Source: Thermoplasmatota archaeon (GTDB taxonomy: Bacteria > Pseudomonadota > Gammaproteobacteria > Burkholderiales > Thiobacillaceae). From it: 25,295 bases of DNA. Position 1 is the first letter of the stretch, and each line of letters opens with the position of its first letter. A program made the translations under genes and the position numbers. The stretch covers positions 1 to 25,295 of the forward strand of contig JAMCVR010000129.1 of the NCBI GenBank assembly GCA_023475455.1, given 5' to 3'. Below, in pieces: positions 1 to 7,942 of this stretch. The notes below the pieces were generated by a model that was not told where the DNA came from, made no database searches, and saw only the letters and a list, made by a program, of their open reading frames with translations.

Positions 1-100
1 TGGCCTGGGAGCCGAACAGAATGGCCAGACGCACGCCGCCGTGTTCGGCAAGGGCTTGCCTGAGCGTGTTCCGCAGATCGGGATGGCAGTGCGTGTCCAT
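1..100 (-). CDS. Nucleotidyltransferase (MNT-type) domain protein, N-terminal part only
   Basis: Reading the minus strand from an ATG at 100 down to the window edge gives 33 open codons. Residues 25-33 read LAILFGSQA, matching the hGSxA(R) signature at the start of the DNA polymerase beta-like nucleotidyltransferase fold. This fold is found in small MNT antitoxins paired with HEPN toxins and in stand-alone nucleotidyltransferase-domain proteins. The catalytic aspartates would lie beyond the window, so activity cannot be judged. No clear ribosome binding site precedes the ATG. The gene is divergent from the toxin-antitoxin pair that follows, which fits an accessory TA-type patch. The motif is seen directly; the MNT antitoxin role is inference. 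Confidence 0.5.
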   Translation of the reverse strand, partial: MDTHCHPDLRNTLRQALAEHGGVRLAILFGSQA

Positions 101-148
101 GGGCGGATTATGGGTCGAGCGGGCCGGGATGCAAAGCGGGCCCAGTTG

Positions 149-177
149 TTGCTCTGAATAAATGGATGGCATATATA
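149..177 (+). promoter_or_regulatory. Candidate promoter of the toxin-antitoxin pair
   Basis: TTGCTC (149-154) and TATATA (172-177) are separated by 17 bp, a sigma70-like arrangement. The -10 lies inside a perfect 10-bp palindrome, CATATATATG (170-179), and a second CATATATTG-like stretch follows at about 191-199. Autoregulated TA operons often carry operators overlapping the -10. This placement also argues that the toxin starts at 217, not at the upstream in-frame ATG at 166, because 166 would lie upstream of the expected transcription start. Confidence 0.4.
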
Positions 178-216
178 TGGCTTTACAAGACATATATTGT
201 GGGGCATGATGAAAAC

Positions 217-492
217 ATGAAGGCCGTGCTTATTCATCAATTCAAGCAAGCCTTTGGCAATGGCTGGATTGAAGGCGTGATTTGGCGCGTTCCGGAGCCC
301 GTTCCGCCAACCCGGCATGGTTACAAATATCGGCTTGTCTATGTGGTCGATGGGGTCAGAATCGTGGGGTATGACAATGAGCGCGGCAAGGGTGACCGCC
401 GGCATGCCGGCGCAAAGGAAATGCCGTACCGATTTGTTGATGTGCCCACCCTGTTAAGGGATTTTCTGGATGACGTGAAGGAGGCCCAATGA
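217..492 (+). CDS. TumE-family (DUF6516-like) toxin
   Basis: This is a 91-residue protein with the conserved core of the TumE/DUF6516 toxin family: an N-terminal MKAxLI strand, an IWRVPEPVPPTRHGYKYRL segment, the RIVGYDNERGKGDRRH motif rich in charged and His residues, and a C-terminal YRFVDVPTLLRDFLDDV element. An in-frame ATG at 166 would add 17 residues. I chose 217 because family members begin at MKA and a promoter-like -10 lies at 172-177. The stop overlaps the start of the next gene by 4 bp, as expected of a toxin-antitoxin operon in which the toxin comes first. Base composition is less GC-rich than in the neighbouring housekeeping genes, which suggests acquisition. The family assignment is from remembered motifs and was not searched. 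Confidence 0.75.
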   Translation: MKAVLIHQFKQAFGNGWIEGVIWRVPEPVPPTRHGYKYRLVYVVDGVRIVGYDNERGKGDRRHAGAKEMPYRFVDVPTLLRDFLDDVKEAQ

Positions 493-854
493 ATAAATTG
501 CATATCGAGGTCCAATCTGCGCAGGCGGCGCTGGAACGCTTTGGTGCCGCTTTGCAGTCAGTGATGGAGGGACGCACGCCCCGCTCCTACTCCGGAATCG
601 GGTTTGAGAACATGGCGCAATTCGGTGAAGTGTTCTCGCCCAAACGATGGGAACTGGTGGAAGCGCTCAAGTCGGCAGGTCCATTGAGCATCTATGCCCT
701 GGCCAAGCGCCTGAACCGCGATTATCGCAATGTGCACAAGGATGTCAGCATCCTGTCGGACTGGCTGGTCATCAGCAAGGACGAGTCCGGGAAGATTTAC
801 GTGCCGTGGGATGAAATTGACGTCAGGATGGCGCTGGCAAAACAGGCGGCATAA
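489..854 (+). CDS. Winged-helix antitoxin / HVO_A0114-like DNA-binding protein
   Basis: This is a 121-residue protein. Residues about 50-112 look like a winged helix-turn-helix: [20 protein letters not shown], then [19 protein letters not shown] as the recognition helix, then a wing around [11 protein letters not shown]. This is the pattern of HVO_A0114-type regulators that accompany TumE toxins as TumA antitoxins. The start ATG overlaps the toxin stop (ATGA at 489-492) and has a GGAGG-like ribosome site just upstream (479-485), so translation is probably coupled. The expected role is to neutralise the toxin and repress the shared promoter. The HTH is visible in the sequence; the antitoxin role comes from gene pairing. 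Confidence 0.75.
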   Translation: MNKLHIEVQSAQAALERFGAALQSVMEGRTPRSYSGIGFENMAQFGEVFSPKRWELVEALKSAGPLSIYALAKRLNRDYRNVHKDVSILSDWLVISKDESGKIYVPWDEIDVRMALAKQAA

Positions 855-924
855 AAGCCTGACCCCGGCGTGGGCAGCCGCCTTTGGTTACAATCGGTCA
901 TCGCGCTTATTCACTGATGCCCCC

Positions 925-2004
925 ATGCAAACCCTCACCGTCGACCTCGGCGACCGCTCCTACCCCATCCACATCGGCGCCGGCCTGCTGGGCCAGGCCG
1001 GACTGATCGTGCCGCATCTCGCGCAGAAGCGTGTGATGGTGGTGACCAACACCACGGTGGCGCCGCTGTATCTGGCGCCGCTGACGGCGACGCTCGAAGG
1101 CGCCGGGGTGAAGGTGGCGCAGGTGGTGCTGCCGGACGGCGAGGCCTACAAGAACTGGGAAACGCTGAACCTGATTTTCGATGCGCTCCTGACCGACCGC
1201 GCCGAGCGCAAGACCACGCTGATCGCTTTGGGCGGCGGGGTGATCGGCGACATGACCGGGTTTGCGGCGGCGTGCTACCAGCGCGGCGTGCCCCTCGTCC
1301 AGATTCCGACCACGCTGTTGTCTCAGGTCGATTCGTCGGTGGGCGGCAAGACCGGGATCAACCATCCGCTCGGCAAGAACATGATCGGCGCGTTCTACCA
1401 GCCGAAAGTGGTGCTGGCCGATACCGACACGCTGAAGACGCTGCCGCCGCGCGAGCTGTCGGCGGGGCTGGCCGAGATCATCAAGTACGGCCTCATTTGG
1501 GACGCCGGCTTCCTCGACTGGCTGGAGGCCAATATGGAGAAACTGCGCGCGCTCGACGCCGCGGCGATCACGCACGCGATCTACCGTTCGTGCGAAATCA
1601 AGGCGCAGGTGGTGGGGCAGGATGAGCGCGAAGGCGGCATCCGCGCGATTCTCAACCTGGGCCACACCTTCGGCCACGCGATCGAGGCCGGCATGGGCTA
1701 CGGCACCTGGCTGCACGGCGAGGCGGTGGCGGCCGGCATGGCGATGGCGGCGGAAACCTCGCGGCGCATGGGCTGGCTGACGGAAGCCGACGTGGCGCGC
1801 ACCCGCGCGCTGATCCGCGCCGCCGGACTGCCGGACGTGGCGCCCGATCTGGGTGTCGATAGGTATCTGGAATACATGGGCCACGACAAGAAGGTCGAAG
1901 GCGGCAAGATGCGCTTCGTGCTGCTGAAGAAGCTGGGCGAGGCGGTGATCACCGGCGACGTGCCGGCCGAGGTGCTGACCGGCGTGCTGACCGCGCCACA
2001 CTGA
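925..2004 (+). CDS. aroB: 3-dehydroquinate synthase
   Basis: AroB converts DAHP to 3-dehydroquinate, the second step of the shikimate pathway, using NAD and a divalent metal. The 359-residue protein has the usual family length. Visible motifs are the glycine-rich [11 protein letters not shown] segment at about 100 (NAD binding), [20 protein letters not shown] at about 135-155 (substrate lysines and asparagine), AEIIKYG at about 184 (metal-ligand Glu), [11 protein letters not shown] and [10 protein letters not shown] (two metal-ligand His), and DKK near the C-terminus. The reading frame is open back to 730, but the family N-terminus begins at MQTLTVDLG, so 925 is the start. No strong ribosome site is visible. 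In many proteobacteria aroK precedes aroB; here the antitoxin gene lies 70 bp upstream instead. Confidence 0.97.
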   Translation: MQTLTVDLGDRSYPIHIGAGLLGQAGLIVPHLAQKRVMVVTNTTVAPLYLAPLTATLEGAGVKVAQVVLPDGEAYKNWETLNLIFDALLTDRAERKTTLIALGGGVIGDMTGFAAACYQRGVPLVQIPTTLLSQVDSSVGGKTGINHPLGKNMIGAFYQPKVVLADTDTLKTLPPRELSAGLAEIIKYGLIWDAGFLDWLEANMEKLRALDAAAITHAIYRSCEIKAQVVGQDEREGGIRAILNLGHTFGHAIEAGMGYGTWLHGEAVAAGMAMAAETSRRMGWLTEADVARTRALIRAAGLPDVAPDLGVDRYLEYMGHDKKVEGGKMRFVLLKKLGEAVITGDVPAEVLTGVLTAPH

Positions 2005-2014
2005 AGGAATATCG

Positions 2015-3142
2015 ATGGAACCGTTCGCCTCCTACGCAGCGCATTCCAGCCAATCCCGCGGGCGCCGGCACCCCGAACCGCCCGCCGCGCCGCGCTCCGA
2101 ATTCCAGCGCGACCGCGACCGCATCATCCATTCCACCGCGTTCCGGCGGCTGGAATACAAGACCCAGGTGTTCGTCAACCACGAGGGCGACCTGTTCCGC
2201 ACCCGCCTCACCCACAGCCTGGAAGTGGCGCAGATCGGCCGCACCATCGCCCGCCTGCTGAACCTGAACGAGGACCTGGTGGAAGCGGTGGCGCTGGCGC
2301 ACGATCTCGGCCACACGCCCTTCGGCCACGCCGGGCAGGATGCGCTGAACGCCTGCATGCGCGAGCACGGCGGCTTCGAGCACAACCTGCAGTCGCTGCG
2401 CGTGGTCGATCTGCTGGAAGAGCGCTACGCCGAATTCGACGGGCTGAATCTCACTTTCGAGGCGCGCGAGGGCATCCTCAAGCACTGCTCGCTGGGCAAT
2501 GCCGAAAAACTCGGCGACGTCGGCGCGCGCTTTCTCGACAAGCGGCAGCCCTCGCTGGAAGCGCAGATCGCCAACCTGGCCGACGAGATCGCCTACAACA
2601 ACCACGACGTCGACGACGGCCTGCGCTCCGGGCTGATCGCGCTGGAGCAGTTGATGGAGGTGCAGCTGTTCGCGCGCCATCTGGGCGAGGTGCGCAGCCT
2701 GTATCCGGCATTGAGCGGCCGCCGCGTGGTGACCGAAACCGTGCGCCGCATCATCAACACGCTGATCCTCGACCTGGTCAACACGACGCGGATCAACGTC
2801 GAAAACAGCGGCGTGCAGACCATCGCCGAGGTGCGCGCGGCGCCGCCGCTGGCGGCCTTCAGCCCCGCGCTGCTGGACGAGCACCGCGAGCTGAAGCGTT
2901 TTCTGCACCGCCATCTGTACCGCCATTACAGGGTGGCGCGCATGAGCGCCAAGGCCAGCCGCATCGTCAGCGATCTCTACACCGCGTTCACCGGCGATGC
3001 CCGCCTGCTGCCGCCCGAGCACCAGGAACGCGAATCGCTGGAAGGCGCGCGCGCGGTGGCCGACTACATCGCCGGCATGACCGATCGCTATGCCATGCGC
3101 GAACACCGGCGGATTTTCGCGGTGGAGGAGATTTACGGCTGA
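2015..3142 (+). CDS. dgt: dGTP triphosphohydrolase-like HD-domain protein
   Basis: This is a 375-residue cytosolic HD-superfamily enzyme of the dGTPase type, predicted to hydrolyse dNTPs to deoxynucleoside and triphosphate. The N-terminal [20 protein letters not shown] motif (about 32-51) is diagnostic. HD metal residues are visible as H67 (RLTHSLE), H96-D97 (ALAHDLGH) and D190 (NLADEIAY). The length fits the shorter dGTPase-like subfamily, not the 505-residue E. coli Dgt. The start at 2015 has AAGGAA five bases upstream, and the gene follows aroB by 10 bp, so the two are probably co-transcribed. Its last 34 codons fall in the 581-bp tandem duplication; this copy is intact. A weak 6-bp stem (3149-3154 with 3069-offset partner 3169-3174) follows the stop without a T-tract. 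Confidence 0.93.
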   Translation: MEPFASYAAHSSQSRGRRHPEPPAAPRSEFQRDRDRIIHSTAFRRLEYKTQVFVNHEGDLFRTRLTHSLEVAQIGRTIARLLNLNEDLVEAVALAHDLGHTPFGHAGQDALNACMREHGGFEHNLQSLRVVDLLEERYAEFDGLNLTFEAREGILKHCSLGNAEKLGDVGARFLDKRQPSLEAQIANLADEIAYNNHDVDDGLRSGLIALEQLMEVQLFARHLGEVRSLYPALSGRRVVTETVRRIINTLILDLVNTTRINVENSGVQTIAEVRAAPPLAAFSPALLDEHRELKRFLHRHLYRHYRVARMSAKASRIVSDLYTAFTGDARLLPPEHQERESLEGARAVADYIAGMTDRYAMREHRRIFAVEEIYG

Positions 3143-3616
3143 CGCGTTCCCGCCCGGCTCCGGCCCGAGGCGGGCCTCTCACACAGTCTTGCGAGGGCGT
3201 CCGTGGGGTCAGTCGCCCGGCGGCAGCGTGCGCGCCACCACCCAGCAAGTCACTTCGCGTGCGCCCGCCTGTTTAAGCGTCGCAGCCAGCTCGTCAAGGC
3301 TGGTGCCGGTCGTCATCACGTCGTCGATCAGCGCGACGCATTGCCCGCGAACGTCGTCCGAACACACGAATGCGCCGCGCACGTTGCGCCGCCGGGCTTG
3401 GTGCTTCAGGCCCATTTGCGGCGGCGTGTCGCGGATGCGCCGGGCGCTGCGGGTGTCGAGCGGGAGTGCCAGCCGCTTCGCCACCGTCCGCGCGATTTCG
3501 GTGGCGTGGTTGAAGCCGCGCTCGCGGATGCGTGCCGGATGCAGCGGCATGGCCATCAGGCGGTCGGGGCGGGGGGCGGCGGACACGGCCTCGGCGAGGC
3601 ACTCGCCCAGCACCGG
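3036..3616. repeat. Tandem direct duplication A, copy 1 (581 bp)
   Basis: This unit is repeated immediately at 3617-4197, and I see no differences on comparison. It spans the 3' end of dgt and the C-terminal part of comF. The original left breakpoint lies in dgt and the right one in comF. The only homology at the junction is CGC (3617-3619, repeated at 4198-4200). No insertion sequence or longer repeat flanks it. Confidence 0.95.
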
Positions 3617-3619
3617 CGC
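3209..3619 (-). pseudogene. Truncated duplicate of comF (C-terminal part)
   Basis: This is an exact copy of the last 136 codons of comF (residues about 85-220), created by duplication A. It keeps the phosphoribosyltransferase core, including the IDDVMTTGTSLDE PRPP-binding loop, but lacks the N-terminal cysteine-rich domain. Upstream on the minus strand the frame runs open into sequence antisense to the duplicated dgt tail, so a fused reading frame exists, but it has no credible start or ribosome site. Most likely it is not expressed as a functional protein. Confidence 0.85.
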
Positions 3620-3723
3620 TGGAAGGCGCGCGCGCGGTGGCCGACTACATCGCCGGCATGACCGATCGCTATGCCATGCGCGAACACCGGCGGATTTTCG
3701 CGGTGGAGGAGATTTACGGCTGA
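3617..3723 (+). pseudogene. Truncated duplicate of the dgt 3' end
   Basis: This is a copy of the last 34 codons and stop of dgt (from [10 protein letters not shown] to EEIYG). It has no start codon of its own in a meaningful context and is preceded in copy 2 by comF antisense sequence. It is a by-product of duplication A and carries none of the HD catalytic residues. Confidence 0.88.
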
Positions 3724-4197
3724 CGCGTTCCCGCCCGGCTCCGGCCCGAGGCGGGCCTCTCACACAGTCTTGCGAGGGCGTCCGTGGGGTCAGTCGCCCG
3801 GCGGCAGCGTGCGCGCCACCACCCAGCAAGTCACTTCGCGTGCGCCCGCCTGTTTAAGCGTCGCAGCCAGCTCGTCAAGGCTGGTGCCGGTCGTCATCAC
3901 GTCGTCGATCAGCGCGACGCATTGCCCGCGAACGTCGTCCGAACACACGAATGCGCCGCGCACGTTGCGCCGCCGGGCTTGGTGCTTCAGGCCCATTTGC
4001 GGCGGCGTGTCGCGGATGCGCCGGGCGCTGCGGGTGTCGAGCGGGAGTGCCAGCCGCTTCGCCACCGTCCGCGCGATTTCGGTGGCGTGGTTGAAGCCGC
4101 GCTCGCGGATGCGTGCCGGATGCAGCGGCATGGCCATCAGGCGGTCGGGGCGGGGGGCGGCGGACACGGCCTCGGCGAGGCACTCGCCCAGCACCGG
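3617..4197. repeat. Tandem direct duplication A, copy 2 (581 bp)
   Basis: Second copy of the unit at 3036-3616, offset by exactly 581 bp. Identity ends at 4200 (A at 4201 against T at 3620). It carries the truncated dgt tail and the genuine 3' half of comF. Confidence 0.95.
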
Positions 4198-4452
4198 CGC
4201 AATGGCGAGCTGGCCGTGATATTTCAGGCGCGGGATCATCCGGTCGAGCGGAAACGCATAGGCCAGCGCGGCATGGGTGCGGTCGAACGCCGGCGGGTGT
4301 TTGAGACAGGCGCCGCAGCGCTGGCCGTCTGGGGTGGGGATCGCGCACTGCGGGCACTGCGGCTGGCGGTGCCAGGGCAGCTCGGCCAGGCAGCCTGCGC
4401 ATAGCGCGCGCGTCGACCCGGCGCTGCACAGCAGGCAGGCGGGCGGCAACAT
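3790..4452 (-). CDS. comF: ComF-family phosphoribosyltransferase-like protein
   Basis: This 220-residue cytosolic protein belongs to the ComF/GntX family linked to DNA uptake and natural transformation. The N-terminus is a cysteine-rich, zinc-ribbon-like region with CxxC pairs at about residues 6/9, 18/21, 33/36 and 46/49. The C-terminal half is a type I phosphoribosyltransferase fold with the PRPP-binding segment CVALIDDVMTTGTSLDE. The start at 4452 is an ATG; an in-frame TTG at 4479 would add nine residues (MNIRRIFNQ) and cannot be excluded. It is convergent with dgt and divergent from the biotin operon, a neighbourhood seen in other proteobacteria. Its 3' half lies in duplication A, but this copy is complete. 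Confidence 0.92.
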   Translation of the reverse strand: MLPPACLLCSAGSTRALCAGCLAELPWHRQPQCPQCAIPTPDGQRCGACLKHPPAFDRTHAALAYAFPLDRMIPRLKYHGQLAIAPVLGECLAEAVSAAPRPDRLMAMPLHPARIRERGFNHATEIARTVAKRLALPLDTRSARRIRDTPPQMGLKHQARRRNVRGAFVCSDDVRGQCVALIDDVMTTGTSLDELAATLKQAGAREVTCWVVARTLPPGD

Positions 4453-4497
4453 CTGATTAAAAATCCGGCGGATGTTCAATTTTGTTGCGGTCTGGAT

Positions 4498-4526
4498 TTG
4501 ACAGCGGCGTCGGCGCCCCCGAAAAT
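4498..4526 (+). promoter_or_regulatory. Candidate promoter of the biotin operon
   Basis: A perfect TTGACA (4498-4503) is followed after 17 bp by GAAAAT (4521-4526, four of six consensus bases). Transcription would begin near 4533, at or beside the ATG at 4534, which implies a leaderless or nearly leaderless message. It lies in the divergent gap between comF and the membrane-protein gene. Consensus match only; no BirA operator was recognised. Confidence 0.4.
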
Positions 4527-4533
4527 CCCGGCC

Positions 4534-4992
4534 ATGAAAGTCAAACGCGTCATTTCCGCCTCATCCTCCCGTTTCGCCGCCCAGCTGTTCAATATCGTCA
4601 CCGTCGCGGCGTTGATGATTTCGCTGACGGCCCTGCTGCTGGGCAAGCTGCTCGCCAGCCACAAGATCGGCTTCCTGCCGTTCGTGCTGTCGCTGCCGCC
4701 GGTGATGCTCTGGCTGGGCGCATCGATTTTCGTCTATGCCAGCATCGCCCACCACCCCAACCCGCGGGCCGCGCATTACAACAAGTGGGCAGGCTACCGG
4801 TTTTACGGCGTGATGGGCAGCCTGATGGTGATCGGCCCGGCGATCTACGGCCTGCTCGACGGCTGGCAGGGGCTGATGCTGGTGCTGGGGCTGGCGGTAA
4901 CGATCATCGTGCCGTGGGCGCTGTTTGATATTTACAAGGCCGCGCGCGAACCGTGGCAGGACATGACCATCGAGGTGGCGATCAATGAATGA
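4534..4992 (+). CDS. Small polytopic membrane protein of unknown function, first gene of the biotin operon
   Basis: I do not recognise this 152-residue protein. It begins with a short basic segment ([14 protein letters not shown]), followed by about four hydrophobic stretches: [58 protein letters not shown] and [18 protein letters not shown]. The loop between helices 2 and 3 has [17 protein letters not shown]. It resembles small inner-membrane proteins of four helices. A TTG at 4498 would extend it by 12 residues but coincides with a -35-like box. Its stop overlaps the bioB start by 8 bp, so it is probably translationally coupled to bioB. A role in biotin metabolism or transport is only a guess from position. 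Confidence 0.75.
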   Translation: MKVKRVISASSSRFAAQLFNIVTVAALMISLTALLLGKLLASHKIGFLPFVLSLPPVMLWLGASIFVYASIAHHPNPRAAHYNKWAGYRFYGVMGSLMVIGPAIYGLLDGWQGLMLVLGLAVTIIVPWALFDIYKAAREPWQDMTIEVAINE

Positions 4993-5938
4993 CATGACTC
5001 AACCCGTAAGCAAGTTTTCCATGGCCGAGATCGAGGCGCTGTTCGCCTTGCCCTTTGCCGACCTGATGTATCGGGCGCAAACCGTGCACCGCGAACATTT
5101 CGACCCCAACCGCGTGCAGCTCTCCACCCTGCTGTCGATCAAGACCGGCGGCTGCTCCGAGGACTGCGGCTACTGCCCGCAGTCGGCGCGCTACGACGCC
5201 GGCGTGGAAAACCAGGGCCTGCTCCATATCGACGACGTGCTGAGGGCAGCCCGCGCCGCCAAGGCCGCCGGCGCCTCGCGCTTCTGCATGGGCGCGGCCT
5301 GGCGCGGGCCGAAGCAGCGCGACCTCGAGCCGGTGCTCGACATGGTGCGCTCAGTGCGCGCACTGGGGCTGGAAACCTGCGCCACGCTGGGCATGCTGAA
5401 GGACGGCCAGGCCGAGCAGCTGAAGGAAGCCGGGCTCGATTACTACAACCACAACCTCGACACCGCGCCCGAGTTCTACGGCGACATCATCACCACCCGC
5501 GAGTACCAGGACCGCCTCGACACGCTGGAGCGCGTGCGCCACGCCGACCTGCACGTGTGCTGCGGCGGCATCGTCGGCATGGGCGAATCGCGCACCCAGC
5601 GCGCCGGCCTCATCGCGCAGCTGGCCTCGCTCGACCCGCAGCCGGAATCGGTGCCGATCAACCTGCTGGTGCAGGTCGAGGGCACGCCGCTCGCCGGCAC
5701 CGAGGCGCTCGAACCGCTGGAATTCGTGCGCACCATCGCGGTCGCCCGCATCTGCATGCCGAAGAGCTTCGTGCGCCTGTCGGCCGGGCGCCAGCAGATG
5801 AGCGACGCGGTGCAGGCTTTATGTTTCCTTGCCGGCGCCAACTCGATTTTCTACGGCGAGAAGCTGCTCACCACCGGCAATCCGGAATGGGAGCGCGACC
5901 AGCGCCTGTTCGACAGTCTGGGTCTGACCGCGTTGTGA
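4985..5938 (+). CDS. bioB: Biotin synthase
   Basis: BioB is a radical SAM enzyme that inserts sulfur into dethiobiotin, the last step of biotin synthesis. The 317-residue protein carries the CxxxCxxC cluster motif CSEDCGYC (C57, C61, C64) for the SAM-binding 4Fe-4S centre. The conserved cysteines for the sacrificial 2Fe-2S cluster appear in [18 protein letters not shown] and [12 protein letters not shown], and the arginine ligand in the VRLSAGR segment. [11 protein letters not shown] is also typical. The start at 4985 has GAGG nine bases upstream and overlaps the previous stop; a second ATG three codons later is possible. The stop overlaps the bioF start (GTGA). Length is normal and no residue appears missing. 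Confidence 0.97.
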   Translation: MNDMTQPVSKFSMAEIEALFALPFADLMYRAQTVHREHFDPNRVQLSTLLSIKTGGCSEDCGYCPQSARYDAGVENQGLLHIDDVLRAARAAKAAGASRFCMGAAWRGPKQRDLEPVLDMVRSVRALGLETCATLGMLKDGQAEQLKEAGLDYYNHNLDTAPEFYGDIITTREYQDRLDTLERVRHADLHVCCGGIVGMGESRTQRAGLIAQLASLDPQPESVPINLLVQVEGTPLAGTEALEPLEFVRTIAVARICMPKSFVRLSAGRQQMSDAVQALCFLAGANSIFYGEKLLTTGNPEWERDQRLFDSLGLTAL

Positions 5939-7095
5939 GTTTTGCCGGCCTGACCCGCCTGCAGCAGGGGCTGGCGGCGCTGCAGGCCGATCATCTCGAG
6001 CGCAAACGCCGGCTGCTCGACGGCGCGCAGGGCGCGCACGTCACGATCGACGGCCAGCGCGTCGTCTCCTTCTGCAGCAACGACTATCTCGGCCTTGCCG
6101 CCGATCCGGCGCTGGTGGCCGCCGCGCACGCCGCGCTCGATGCGTGCGGCGTCGGCGCCGGCGCGGCGCACCTCATCACCGGACACCACCGCTTCCACCA
6201 CGAATTCGAAGCCGCCTTCGCGCGCTTCGTCGGCAAGCCGGCGGCGCTGCTGTTTTCCACCGGCTACCTGGCCAACCTCGGCGTGCTGACCGCGCTGCTT
6301 CATCGGAAAGGCGAGGTGTTCGCCGACAAGCTCAACCACGCCTCGCTGGTCGACGCCGCGCAGCTGTCCGGCGCGAGCTTCACCCGCTATCGCCACAACG
6401 ATCTGGCGCAGCTCGAGGGCCAGCTGGCGGCCAGCACGGCGCAGGACAAGCTGATCGTGTCGGACCTGGTGTACAGCATGGACGGCGACATCACGCCGGT
6501 CGACGCGCTGCTCGACCTCGCCGAGCGTTATGACGCCTGGCTCTATCTCGACGATGCGCACGGCTTCGGTGTGCTCAACGACGGCCGCGGCGGACTGACC
6601 GAACGCGCCCGCGCGAGCGACCGCGCGATCTATCTCGCCACGCTCGGCAAGGCGGCCGGCGTGGCGGGCGCGGCGGTGGCGGCGCATGAATCCGTGGTCG
6701 ACTGGCTGATCCAGAAGGCGCGCCCCTATATCTACACCACCGCCTCGCCGCCGCTTTTGGCCGCCTGCCTGCTGGAAAGCCTGCGCCAGATCGAGGCGGG
6801 CGACGCGCGGCGCGAACGCCTGCGCAGCCACGTTGCCCGGCTGCGCGCAGGGCTCGCCGATCTGAGAACGGTCACATTGATGGACTCGGCGACGCCGATC
6901 CAGCCGCTGCTGGTGGGGGCCAATGCCGATGCGGTGCGGCTGTCGCAGGCCTTGCTCGAGCGCGGGCTGCTGGTGCCGGCGATCCGCACGCCGACGGTGC
7001 CGGCCGACACGGCGCGGCTGCGCATCACCCTGTCGGCCGCACACGGCGCCGACGATGTCGCGCAACTCGTCGAGGCCCTGCATGCCCTCGCCTGA
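5935..7095 (+). CDS. bioF: 8-amino-7-oxononanoate synthase
   Basis: BioF is a PLP-dependent alpha-oxoamine synthase that condenses pimeloyl-ACP with alanine. The protein has 386 residues. The start is GTG at 5935, overlapping the bioB stop by 4 bp; the long open frame upstream lies antiparallel in frame to bioB coding and is spurious. Visible landmarks are the [13 protein letters not shown] segment near the N-terminus, [19 protein letters not shown], the [15 protein letters not shown] active-site loop, and the PLP lysine K239 in [11 protein letters not shown]. The domain is complete and of family length. The stop lies inside the start region of the next gene, so expression is coupled to the rest of the operon. 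Confidence 0.96.
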   Translation: MSFAGLTRLQQGLAALQADHLERKRRLLDGAQGAHVTIDGQRVVSFCSNDYLGLAADPALVAAAHAALDACGVGAGAAHLITGHHRFHHEFEAAFARFVGKPAALLFSTGYLANLGVLTALLHRKGEVFADKLNHASLVDAAQLSGASFTRYRHNDLAQLEGQLAASTAQDKLIVSDLVYSMDGDITPVDALLDLAERYDAWLYLDDAHGFGVLNDGRGGLTERARASDRAIYLATLGKAAGVAGAAVAAHESVVDWLIQKARPYIYTTASPPLLAACLLESLRQIEAGDARRERLRSHVARLRAGLADLRTVTLMDSATPIQPLLVGANADAVRLSQALLERGLLVPAIRTPTVPADTARLRITLSAAHGADDVAQLVEALHALA

Positions 7096-7942
7096 GAAAA
7101 CCCTGAACCCCCCCCGGCAAGTCATTCCGGCGAAAGCCGGAATCCAGCCCAATCAAGCAACTGGACCCCGGCTTTCGCCGGGGCGACAACTTGTTCGGGG
7201 CTTGCCCAAACCGGTTCTCGCGCTGGTGCACGGCTGGGGCATGAATGCCCGCGTGTTCGACGCACTGGCGGAATTGCTGGCCGCCGATTTCGAGGTGCGC
7301 GCGCTCGACCTGCCCGGTCATGGCGGACGCGACTGCGTGGCCGACAACACCCTGCAGGGCTGGGCGGACGATCTGGCGCGGCAACTGCCGGACAAGGCCA
7401 TGCTGCTCGGCTGGTCGCTCGGCGGCCAGGTGGCGATGCGCGCGGCGCTCGACCACCCGCACAGGATCGCGCGCTTGGTGCTGCTGGCGTCGACCCCGAA
7501 GTTCGTTGCTGCGGAAGACTGGGATCGCGGCATGGGGGCTGCCGAGCTGCAGGATTTCGGCGCGGCGCTTCTGGCCGAGCCGCAGGCCACATTGCTGCGC
7601 TTTCTGAGCCTGCAGACGCGCGGCATGGCAGGACAGAAAAGCCTGCTGCAGCAATTGCGGCAGACGCTGCTGGCCTCCCCTGTTGCGCGCAGCGAGGCCT
7701 TGTCGAGTGGCCTCGCGATCCTGCGCGACACCGACCTGCGCGTGGAACTGCCGCGGCTGACGCAGCCGACCCTGGTGCTGCACGGCGCGCTCGACACGCT
7801 GACGCCGGCGGTTGCGGGGGCCTGGCTGGCCGAAACCCTGCCCGCCGCGCAGCACATTGAATTTGCCCGTGCCGCGCATGCGCCGCACTTGTCGCACGGC
7901 GAAGACGTGGCTGCGGCGATCGTGCGCTTTGCAAATGGCTGA
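7082..7942 (+). CDS. bioH: Pimeloyl-ACP methyl ester carboxylesterase
   Basis: BioH is an alpha/beta hydrolase that removes the methyl group added by BioC, releasing pimeloyl-ACP. The nucleophile Ser lies in GWSLGG, the acid in LHGALDTLTP and the His in AAHAPHLSHGE; the oxyanion region is LVHGWGMN. The ATG at 7082 has GAGG six bases upstream and overlaps bioF by 14 bp, giving 286 residues. The first 40 would include in-frame translation of a REP-like hairpin pair (7121-7188). A TTG at 7202, preceded by GGGG, would give 246 residues, close to the 256 of E. coli BioH. Which start is used is open. The stop overlaps the bioC start by 8 bp. Confidence 0.87.
   Translation: MPSPEKTLNPPRQVIPAKAGIQPNQATGPRLSPGRQLVRGLPKPVLALVHGWGMNARVFDALAELLAADFEVRALDLPGHGGRDCVADNTLQGWADDLARQLPDKAMLLGWSLGGQVAMRAALDHPHRIARLVLLASTPKFVAAEDWDRGMGAAELQDFGAALLAEPQATLLRFLSLQTRGMAGQKSLLQQLRQTLLASPVARSEALSSGLAILRDTDLRVELPRLTQPTLVLHGALDTLTPAVAGAWLAETLPAAQHIEFARAAHAPHLSHGEDVAAAIVRFANG
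7121..7188. repeat. REP-like inverted hairpin pair between bioF and bioH
   Basis: There are two opposed stems. ATTCCGGC (7124-7131) pairs with GCCGGAAT (7136-7143) across a GAAA loop, and CCCCGGC (7066+100, that is 7166-7172) pairs with GCCGGGG (7177-7183) across a TTTC loop. This matches the widespread proteobacterial intergenic repeat whose spurious translations read VIPAKAGIQ on one strand and WIPAFAGMT on the other; both are visible here. It separates bioF from the bioH catalytic domain and is read in frame if bioH starts at 7082. Confidence 0.8.

Noticed and set aside
730..924. N-terminal extension of aroB back to 730
   Set aside because: This stretch is the antitoxin gene in another frame, and AroB family proteins begin at MQTLTVDLG.
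907..2001. Long antisense open frame over aroB (and similar ones over dgt, bioF, coxA and ccoN)
   Set aside because: These are shadows of GC-rich codon usage. Their translations are rich in Arg, His and Gln with no recognisable domains, and the plus-strand genes have clear family motifs.
3149..3174. Terminator between dgt and comF
   Set aside because: CCCGCC/GGCGGG forms a 6-bp stem with a 14-base loop but has no T-tract, so it is too weak to call.
3209..3829. 206-residue minus-strand frame looking like an Arg-rich domain fused to ComF
   Set aside because: It is the comF remnant read through antisense dgt sequence across the duplication A junction. There is no credible start.
5851..7152. 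Minus-strand frame beginning MGWIPAFAGMT
   Set aside because: This is the well-known spurious translation of a REP-like repeat, continuing antisense to bioF.
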